Shown here in pieces: positions 1 to 5,067 of a stretch of DNA of 6,171 nt. The notes under the pieces are model-generated. The model did not search any database. It had not been told where the DNA came from and saw only the letters and a list, made by a program, of their open reading frames with translations. Made by a program: the position numbers and the translations under genes. The DNA is from Spirochaetaceae bacterium. GTDB taxonomy: Bacteria > Spirochaetota > Spirochaetia > Treponematales > Breznakiellaceae. Numbering within the stretch: position 1 is the first letter of the stretch; every line of letters begins with the position of its first letter. The DNA lies in the NCBI GenBank assembly GCA_031284085.1, contig JAITAM010000168.1:1-6171 (forward strand), read 5' to 3'.

Positions 1-1
1 C

Positions 2-2266
2 GTTCCCTTTATTGCCCGCTATCGTAAAGAAAAAACCGGCAATCTTGACGAAATGCAGATTCGTGAGATTGATCATCTGTTTACCGGCGAGAAAAACCTT
101 GAAGAACGCCGGATTGAGATTATTCGCTTGATCTTTAAGCAGGATAAATTAACAGAGCCTTTGTACCAAAATATAACCGGCGCCTCGACATTGGCCGAAC
201 TTGAAGATATTTATACACCGTACAAGCGTAAAAAGAAAACACGCGCTATGCTTGCCATTGAGCGCGGCTTGGAGGTCTTGGCCGATGCCATGCAAGAGCT
301 GGATGACGCCGCTATCCGTGCCAAATCCGTTGAATTTATTTCTATTATGCCGGAGCAGCCGGAATTATCGGTAGCAACGGTCGAGGATGCTTTGCAAGGC
401 GCTATGGACATTATAGCCGAAAGGATCGCTCAAGAGCCGGCCAACAGGGCATGTGTCAAATCTTTCTTTATTGCCGACGGCCGTGTCATTGTCAAAGGGA
501 TCGGGACTGAAGAAGATAAAAAAACATCGGTATACCAGATGTATTGGGATTACACAGAGCAGCTGTCGCAAATGAAGCCGCATCGGATATTGGCCATTAA
601 CCGTGGCGAGCGTGAAAATATACTTGAGATAAACTTTGATGTCGACAATAACGCTGCTACTGCTTTAGTACAAAAAAAGTACGAGCTGCATAATGAATAC
701 TATAAAACAGCCATTGAAGACGGCATAAAACGGCTTTTGTCGCCGGCGATTATCCGTGAGATACGAGGCGATCAAGAGGAGATCGCCGATGAACACAGTA
801 TTACTATTTTCAGTACCAACTTGAAAAATTTATTGCTACAGCAGCCGATAAAGGGAACGAGAGTGCTTGGCATAGACCCCGGTATACGCACCGGTAGTAA
901 ATGCGCCTGCCTTGACGATACCGGAAAATACCTGGGCAGCTTTGTTATTTACAACCACAAGGCCGAAGAAGCTAAACGTGAAATTCTTAAAGCAATCCGT
1001 CTTTATGATGTACAGCTTATTGCTGTCGGTAGTGGAACAGGTACTCAAGAAGTACAAAATATTGTTACCGCAGTTATTGCCGATAATTCTCTCTCGGTTT
1101 TGTACACAGTGGTTGATGAAGAAGGCGCGTCGGTTTATTCCGCTTCAGATATTGCACGGGAAGAATTTCCGGACCTTGACGTAACTATTCGAGGGGCGAT
1201 TTCCATAGGGCGAAGGCTTCAAGACCCGCTTGCCGAATTGGTAAAGATAGAGCCTAAAGCTATCGGCGTGGGATTGTACCAGCATGACGTCAACCAAGAG
1301 AGGCTGTCGAAGTCGCTGGACGAAGTGGTCTCTAGTGTCGTGAACAATGTCGGCGTTAATTTGAACACCGCAAGCAGCTCATTGCTCCGGTATGTTTCAG
1401 GGATCAACAATGGCCTCGCGCATAAAATTGTAAAATACCGGGAAGAACGGGGTAAAATACAGAACCGCCACGAGCTTTTGCAGATACCCGGTATGGGCCC
1501 CAAGAGTTTTGAACAATGCGCCGGTTTCCTCAAAATACCGGAAAGCCTCGATCCGCTTGATAATACGTGGGTGCATCCGGAAAACTATGCTATCGCACGC
1601 CAAATTACTGAAACGCTGACTCGAACCAACGCCATAAACAGCGTCGATATGCTCTCTCTTAAAAATAACTATGGTATAGGCGACACGACCATTACCGATA
1701 TTGTCAACGAGCTCAAACGCCCCGGCAGAGACCCGCGTGAAGAGTATCCCAAACCCCCTTTACAAAAAAGCTCTCTCAGTTTCGAGGATCTCCGTGAGGG
1801 TATGAAAATTACCGGTAAGATTAAGAATGTCGTTGATTTCGGCGCCTTTGTTGACTTAGGAGTAAAAGAGACTGCATTAGTACATATCTCTGAAATCAGC
1901 GATCGTTTTGTAAAAGACCCTTTTGAATTAGTAAAAGTTGGAGATGTACTGGAATTTTATGTTATAGCCATTGACCATGACCGCAGGCGTATCAGCTTAT
2001 CACGAAAAAGCGAGCGCCCGGCAGAAAACCAAAAGCAGCCGGTACCTAAAGTAACGGTGAAGAGTGAAGAACAAAAAACAGTTACGCATACTCAACAAGT
2101 ACCCAGCGATAAGTACACAGAATCGGTAGCAGCACAGAAAAAGCCGCGGCAGACACGTGCGCCGTATCCCGATCATAAGCCAAACAAACGCTCCCCCAAA
2201 GATGATGACGGTACTATGTATAACCCTTTTGCAGAACTTCTAAAAGACCGCATAAAAAAAGAATAA
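2..2266 (+). CDS. tex: Tex family S1 RNA-binding transcription accessory protein (5' end cut by window)
   Basis: Tex is a cytoplasmic nucleic-acid-binding protein conserved across bacteria and linked to transcription and RNA metabolism; its exact role is unsettled. The frame is open from the first bases, reading VPFIARYRKEKTGNLDE before the internal ATG at 53, so that ATG is not the start; by comparison with known Tex proteins about 30-40 residues are missing. Counting from position 2 (754 visible residues): Tex N-terminal helical domain about 1-280; YqgF/RNase H-like domain about 286-430, with LGIDPGIRTG (D292), GASVYSASDIA and a YQHDV motif; helix-hairpin-helix region about 447-513 with NTASSSLL and IPGMGPKSFE; S1 domain about 601-668 with DFGAFVDLG and LVHISEIS. 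A basic, probably disordered tail follows and ends in NPFAELLKDR, similar to the short C-terminal motif of many Tex proteins. It ends in TAA at 2264-2266, convergent with the DUF2264 gene. Family identification is firm; promoter and start are off-window. Confidence 0.97.
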   Translation, partial: VPFIARYRKEKTGNLDEMQIREIDHLFTGEKNLEERRIEIIRLIFKQDKLTEPLYQNITGASTLAELEDIYTPYKRKKKTRAMLAIERGLEVLADAMQELDDAAIRAKSVEFISIMPEQPELSVATVEDALQGAMDIIAERIAQEPANRACVKSFFIADGRVIVKGIGTEEDKKTSVYQMYWDYTEQLSQMKPHRILAINRGERENILEINFDVDNNAATALVQKKYELHNEYYKTAIEDGIKRLLSPAIIREIRGDQEEIADEHSITIFSTNLKNLLLQQPIKGTRVLGIDPGIRTGSKCACLDDTGKYLGSFVIYNHKAEEAKREILKAIRLYDVQLIAVGSGTGTQEVQNIVTAVIADNSLSVLYTVVDEEGASVYSASDIAREEFPDLDVTIRGAISIGRRLQDPLAELVKIEPKAIGVGLYQHDVNQERLSKSLDEVVSSVVNNVGVNLNTASSSLLRYVSGINNGLAHKIVKYREERGKIQNRHELLQIPGMGPKSFEQCAGFLKIPESLDPLDNTWVHPENYAIARQITETLTRTNAINSVDMLSLKNNYGIGDTTITDIVNELKRPGRDPREEYPKPPLQKSSLSFEDLREGMKITGKIKNVVDFGAFVDLGVKETALVHISEISDRFVKDPFELVKVGDVLEFYVIAIDHDRRRISLSRKSERPAENQKQPVPKVTVKSEEQKTVTHTQQVPSDKYTESVAAQKKPRQTRAPYPDHKPNKRSPKDDDGTMYNPFAELLKDRIKKE

Positions 2267-2463
2267 GCAGTGCATTAGCCCGCCACGACAGCATCCCTCC
2301 ACTGCGCGGCACAGTGTCTAGAGTGTGCAGGGCATTTTGGTAACCAAAATGCCTCCGCCGCACAACCAAGAAAGTATGCAGAAAACAACGGCAGCCTCTC
2401 CCAAAGCTTCGCGTTGTGAACACATAACGGCGCCACGGTTAGCCCGCTCTTCGCGTGGATATA
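2267..2463. other. Convergent intergenic region between tex and the DUF2264 gene
   Basis: This 197-base gap separates the stop codons of two genes that point at each other. I see no gene in it. Besides the strong inverted repeat at 2331-2353 it holds two weaker hairpins: CACTG/CAGTG around a seven-base loop at 2300-2316, and CGTTGTG/CATAACG around AACA at 2412-2429 (one G-T pair). All are consistent with 3'-end RNA structure for the flanking genes, but only the central one is strong. Confidence 0.6.
2331..2353. terminator. Perfect inverted repeat, probable bidirectional terminator
   Basis: The arms GGCATTTTGG and CCAAAATGCC are perfectly complementary around TAA; as DNA the symmetry extends to 11 bp per arm around a single central base. 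A weaker outer stem, TGTGC at 2324-2328 with GCACA at 2360-2364, could lengthen the hairpin across an internal loop. It lies 64 bases after the tex stop and 110 bases past the DUF2264 stop, which is where a shared terminator of convergent genes would be. There is no T-tract on either strand, so it is not a textbook intrinsic terminator. It could instead protect 3' ends, be a dispersed palindromic repeat, or be a protein-binding site. Confidence 0.5.
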
Positions 2464-4218
2464 TTATTGCTTATAGTCGCTTTCCTTTGGAATTGTCTCG
2501 TTCATAACAAGCTCTTGCCCGCCGGCAATGACCGCACAGATCAGTATTGTAAGCCCCGGCTCTATCGTCCCTTCCAACGCCGGAATAATCACCGATGGAT
2601 AGAGAATATTCCGGTTCGGCGCAGGGCTTACAATCAGGCCGGTTCGGCGCGAATCAGTATCAAGCGCAATAATTCTAGATGCACCCCATGGGAAAATAGC
2701 CCGCGCCTCAGTCTTTTCATGGGCGGCATCGTCCTGTGCCAAAGGTTCATCCATACCGTTGTAGCGCCTGAGAGGGAAGCCGCCTTCAAGGACTTTAAGC
2801 CTCCTTGCGCTTTGAATACGGTGAATCCGAATATGCCAATCCCGCAAGCGTATGAGCTTTGTTGTAATGGTAACATCCTGCCAAGGGTTCCATGTGCCTA
2901 TAGTCCAGTCTTCGCCCGTCTTTTGATCGTAAACCTCACGGCGTCCACGCCAGTACCCTTCATCTTCTGAAAGTAGCAAAGCAGAATCACAGTACTCCCC
3001 GGTACAAAAACCGAATCGAGCAGAATAAACAAACTTTCCGTACTTTTGCTCTGCATAATTCATCTCAAAATTCGGATACCGGCCGGCAACCAAAACTTGC
3101 GCATCCTCTTTGGTGCGGCTCACAATAAAAGCCGGTATCTTTTCCGAAACCACAAACGGCTCAAGCCCCGTCTCTTGCGCCTGCCAAAAAGGATGATTTT
3201 CGCCAAGGGCAAGTATTAAAAATACTTTCAAAGACCAGTAAGGAGAACCCGGTGAATTATACGAGTCCGCCATGGCGATATTGGCATAGCCGTATCCAAT
3301 GGAAAGAATACCCCCCGAATCCAAAATAGGGCGCTCCTGCCAGCGCCGTAGGTTCCTGAGTATCAGTCCCTTCATAACACCCCACGGCAGGGCTTCGAGA
3401 TCGGCAAAAGCACACGCGGAGAAAAAAGAAAGCGCCGCAAACCGGTAAGTGAGACTGCGGCCATACGGAATGGTCGACCCGTCGTCCGCAGACCACGCGG
3501 CAAATCGAGGCGCAAAAAGTCCGGCGCGCTCAATGTACAAGGCGGCCCTCTTGGGGTCTCGGTATCCTGCAAGCTTTGCATAGATCAAGCCGTAAAAATG
3601 AAAGCCCATGGGGTTGTAGTAATCGTAACTCCCCTGGGGGCCGTCCTGATACCAGCCGTCCCCTCTATAGTACGATTCGACAGCATCAAATGACTCTTGT
3701 TCCGCACGCTCATCAACCGGCAGTCCCAGCTCCCGAAATGCGGTGCATACCATGATCCGGAAAAAATGCCAGTTGCAGGACGGCAGTTCCCGCTTTTCTA
3801 TGACAGAAAGCCACGTGTACAAGCGCCGGCGTTCCTCTTCGTTCAAAGGATTCCAAAACGTCTCACGGGCAATAACAAGAGATAAAGCAATCGACGCCAT
3901 TTCCACGAGGCGCTGATCCTTATCCCCCGGCTCGCCCCAATACCCTGCATCGTTAGGGTCAACGCCTTGGCGCAAAAGCTCGCACGCCGTTTCCGTATCG
4001 GGATACGTCCCGCCGCCTGCAATCAGCGCGCCGATGCCCCAAAGACTTCGGTTAAAGCCCTCCATAGCCGCAACTTTGGGTGCGTAGTGCGCGTCGGTGC
4101 TTCCCAACAAATAACCGCCCGGCACCTTATGCCGCTTCAGAGGAGCAAGCAGGTCAATCAAGATTCGCTCCAAGTCCGAACGCGTCTGTAATGGATTTTG
4201 TGGTAAATAGAAATACAT
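2464..4218 (-). CDS. DUF2264 domain-containing protein
   Basis: This complete 584-residue protein matches the DUF2264 family (PF10022) along its length. Family features include the opening NPLQTRSDLERIL, the block EGFNRSLWGIGALIAGGG (residues 53-70), NWHFFRIMVCTAFRELGLP (149-167), GDGWYQDGPQGSYDYYNPMG (186-205) followed by FHFYGLIYAKL, and DDGSTIPYGRSLTYRF (245-260). The N-terminal 350 residues look helical and rich in aromatic and acidic residues, like alpha/alpha-toroid carbohydrate-active proteins; the rest looks beta-rich. That fold and a link to glycan metabolism are inference, since the family has no established reaction that I know of. No signal peptide is visible, so it is probably cytoplasmic. 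The ATG at 4218 is supported by an AAGGGG ribosome site seven bases upstream. The gene appears to be a single-gene unit with its own promoter inside the edge of the tandem array; it ends in TAA at 2464, facing tex. Confidence 0.92.
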   Translation of the reverse strand: MYFYLPQNPLQTRSDLERILIDLLAPLKRHKVPGGYLLGSTDAHYAPKVAAMEGFNRSLWGIGALIAGGGTYPDTETACELLRQGVDPNDAGYWGEPGDKDQRLVEMASIALSLVIARETFWNPLNEEERRRLYTWLSVIEKRELPSCNWHFFRIMVCTAFRELGLPVDERAEQESFDAVESYYRGDGWYQDGPQGSYDYYNPMGFHFYGLIYAKLAGYRDPKRAALYIERAGLFAPRFAAWSADDGSTIPYGRSLTYRFAALSFFSACAFADLEALPWGVMKGLILRNLRRWQERPILDSGGILSIGYGYANIAMADSYNSPGSPYWSLKVFLILALGENHPFWQAQETGLEPFVVSEKIPAFIVSRTKEDAQVLVAGRYPNFEMNYAEQKYGKFVYSARFGFCTGEYCDSALLLSEDEGYWRGRREVYDQKTGEDWTIGTWNPWQDVTITTKLIRLRDWHIRIHRIQSARRLKVLEGGFPLRRYNGMDEPLAQDDAAHEKTEARAIFPWGASRIIALDTDSRRTGLIVSPAPNRNILYPSVIIPALEGTIEPGLTILICAVIAGGQELVMNETIPKESDYKQ

Positions 4219-4225
4219 AGATAAT

Positions 4226-4231
4226 CCCCTT
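4226..4231 (-). promoter_or_regulatory. Ribosome binding site of the DUF2264 gene
   Basis: AAGGGG on the minus strand lies seven bases before the ATG at 4218. This spacing fixes that ATG as the start. An uninterrupted run of eight T residues (minus strand, 4232-4239) sits immediately upstream and should leave the site unstructured. Confidence 0.75.
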
Positions 4232-4251
4232 AAAAAAAATTACTTGAGCTG

Positions 4252-4270
4252 CTTCTTAAAGATTAAGAAG
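4252..4270 (-). promoter_or_regulatory. Perfect inverted repeat in the DUF2264 leader (hairpin or operator)
   Basis: On the minus strand, CTTCTTAA and TTAAGAAG flank a TCT centre, giving an 8-bp perfect stem with a three-base loop. It would lie about 10-30 bases downstream of the predicted transcription start and about 20 bases upstream of the ribosome site. It could be an operator for a repressor or a leader hairpin. The stem is A/T-rich, and the T run at 4232-4239 begins 12 bases further on, too far for a standard terminator. The symmetry is not found in the conserved repeat copies, although this stretch is homologous to them. Confidence 0.55.
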
Positions 4271-4287
4271 TGTGGTGCAATGGTAGC

Positions 4288-4317
4288 TGTATAGCACAGC
4301 TTCGTGCCGGTTGTCAA
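4288..4317 (-). promoter_or_regulatory. Sigma-70-type promoter of the DUF2264 gene, overlapping the repeat array
   Basis: On the minus strand a perfect -35 box TTGACA (4317-4312) is followed after 18 bases by TATACA (4293-4288). The -10 box is preceded by TGC, which makes an extended -10. A start near 4281 would give a leader of about 60 bases. The -35 lies in the first conserved 84-base copy and the -10 in the decayed copy next to it. The -10 matches consensus at four of six positions, which the TG and the perfect -35 can offset. No better promoter was seen between here and the ATG. Confidence 0.68.
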
Positions 4318-4963
4318 TCAAAACTACTTGATATGCTACTCAAAGGCTTATGCGTGCGGCGGAATTGCGGCGGGAAGGCGCTGCTTCATGCCGGTTGTCA
4401 ATAAAAACTACTTGGTATGCTACTCAAAGGCTTATGCGTGCGGTTTACTGGCGGCGGGAAGGAGCTGCTTCATGCCAGTTGTCAATCAAAGCTGCTTGAT
4501 ATGCCGCTCAAAGGCTTATGCGTGCTGTTTACTGGCGGCGGGAAGGCGCTGCTTCATGCCGGTTGCCAATCAAAATTACTTGGTATGCTGCTCAAAGGTT
4601 TATGCGTGCGGCGGAATTGCGGTGGGAAGGCGCTGCTTCGTGCCGGTTGTCAATCAAAGCTGCTTGATATGCTGCTCAAAGGCTTATGCGTGCGGCGGAA
4701 TTGCGGTGGGAAGGCGCTGCTTCATGTCGGTTGTCAATCAAAACTACCTGATATGCTATTCAAAGGCTTATGCGTGCGGCGGAATTGCGGCGGGAAGGCA
4801 CAGCTACGTGCCGGTTGTCAATCAAAACTACTTGATATGCTTCTCAAAGGCTTATGCGTGCGGCGGAATTGCGGCGGGAAGGCACAGCTACGTGCCGGTT
4901 GTCAATCAAAGCTGCTTGATATGCTTCTCAAAGGTTTATGCGTGCGGTTTACTGGCGGCGGGA
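4304..4963. repeat. Tandem array of eight 84-base direct repeats (minisatellite)
   Basis: Copies start at 4304, 4388, 4472, 4556, 4640, 4724, 4808 and 4892; the last stops after 72 bases, where similarity ends at 4963. There are no length changes between copies. Constant stretches include GGTTGTCAAT (one exception each at the copies starting 4472 and 4556) and TTATGCGTGC. Variation clusters in three places: AACTAC or AGCTGC near base 19; GGCGGAATTGCGG or GGTTTACTGGCGG near base 55; and CGCTGCTTC, AGCTGCTTC or CACAGCTAC at the end. It is not a CRISPR array because no unique spacers separate the copies, and it shows no integron attC-like pairing that I could find. The array fills the gap between the methyltransferase stop and the DUF2264 start. 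Its function is unknown. Confidence 0.97.
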
Positions 4964-4966
4964 TGA
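4304..4966 (+). CDS. Questionable repeat-encoded open frame, probably not a gene
   Basis: Starting from a GTG, this frame spans the whole array and would encode 220 residues made of a 28-residue Cys- and Tyr-rich repeat (for example NQNYLICYSKAYACGG). An automatic annotator might call it. Evidence against it: there is no ribosome site before the GTG, an in-frame TAG lies just upstream (4292-4294), and single-base differences between copies mostly change the amino acid (about 11 of 15 variable columns). It also runs against the DUF2264 promoter. A second plus-strand frame, open from 4405 to 5076, encodes another 28-residue repeat (KLLDMLLKGLCVR) and is as plausible or more so. Both frames stay open because the period is a multiple of three. 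Confidence 0.15.
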   Translation: MPVVNQNYLICYSKAYACGGIAAGRRCFMPVVNKNYLVCYSKAYACGLLAAGRSCFMPVVNQSCLICRSKAYACCLLAAGRRCFMPVANQNYLVCCSKVYACGGIAVGRRCFVPVVNQSCLICCSKAYACGGIAVGRRCFMSVVNQNYLICYSKAYACGGIAAGRHSYVPVVNQNYLICFSKAYACGGIAAGRHSYVPVVNQSCLICFSKVYACGLLAAG

Positions 4967-5067
4967 GCCTGCGGCTGGCTGCCTGTAGACAGAAAACCAT
5001 CCGCCGCTCCCGACAACAATACCGAAACGCTAAACACCCTGCGCCTGAAACACCGCCTGCACAGCAT
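4964..5067. other. Non-repetitive spacer between the array and the methyltransferase stop
   Basis: About 100 bases separate the end of clear repeat similarity from the methyltransferase stop codon. I see no gene and no convincing terminator for the methyltransferase; only small hairpins such as AGCC/GGCT near 4966-4976 are present. Bases 4981-4999 resemble the start of a repeat unit (GCC..GT....CA then AAAAC) if a two-base gap and a three-base shift are allowed, so a further decayed copy is possible but weakly supported. Confidence 0.4.

Larger units (their letters stand above)
4220..4303. repeat. Decayed ninth copy of the 84-base tandem repeat, in register
   Basis: Lined up one period (84 bases) upstream of the first good copy and without gaps, bases 4236-4303 still resemble the array. 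AAAATTACTTG at 4236-4246 is identical to the copy at 4556, and GCACAGCT at 4294-4301 is identical to the copies at 4724 and 4808. Between them the stretch TGCTTCTTAAAG resembles TGCTTCTCAAAG in the copies at 4808 and 4892. By hand count about 47 of 64 positions from 4240 to 4303 match at least one conserved copy. The first 16 bases (4220-4235), which contain the ribosome site, do not match. The copy carries the leader and -10 box of the DUF2264 gene, which may explain why it diverged. Confidence 0.75.

Noticed and set aside
2254..2260. Run of seven A near the tex stop as a frameshift site
   Set aside because: A -1 slip would add about 27 residues of unremarkable sequence ending in the intergenic hairpin. 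No stimulatory element is spaced properly, and the zero-frame end NPFAELLKDRIKKE already looks like a normal Tex C-terminus.
2325..2970. Plus-strand open frames over the end of the DUF2264 gene
   Set aside because: They are shadows of the minus-strand gene, which has clear family motifs throughout; they lack ribosome sites and similarity to anything I know.
4311..4338. Plus-strand promoter in each repeat (TTGTCA then TATGCT)
   Set aside because: The spacing is only 15 bases, both boxes are imperfect, and there is no convincing gene downstream on that strand.
4353..4379. G-quadruplex potential in the G-rich part of each repeat
   Set aside because: There are several GG pairs and one GGG per copy, but no run of four GGG tracts. 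Only two-layer structures are possible, and copies with the GGTTTACTGG block have fewer G pairs.
4304..4963. CRISPR array
   Set aside because: The copies follow one another directly with no unique spacers; the variable blocks are shared among copies rather than unique.
4304..4963. Integron cassette array with attC sites
   Set aside because: I found no paired GTTRRRY and RYYYAAC boxes with extended imperfect symmetry, and no cassette genes between copies. The only internal symmetry seen, ATCAA/TTGAT around six bases, is short and is broken in the copy at 4388.
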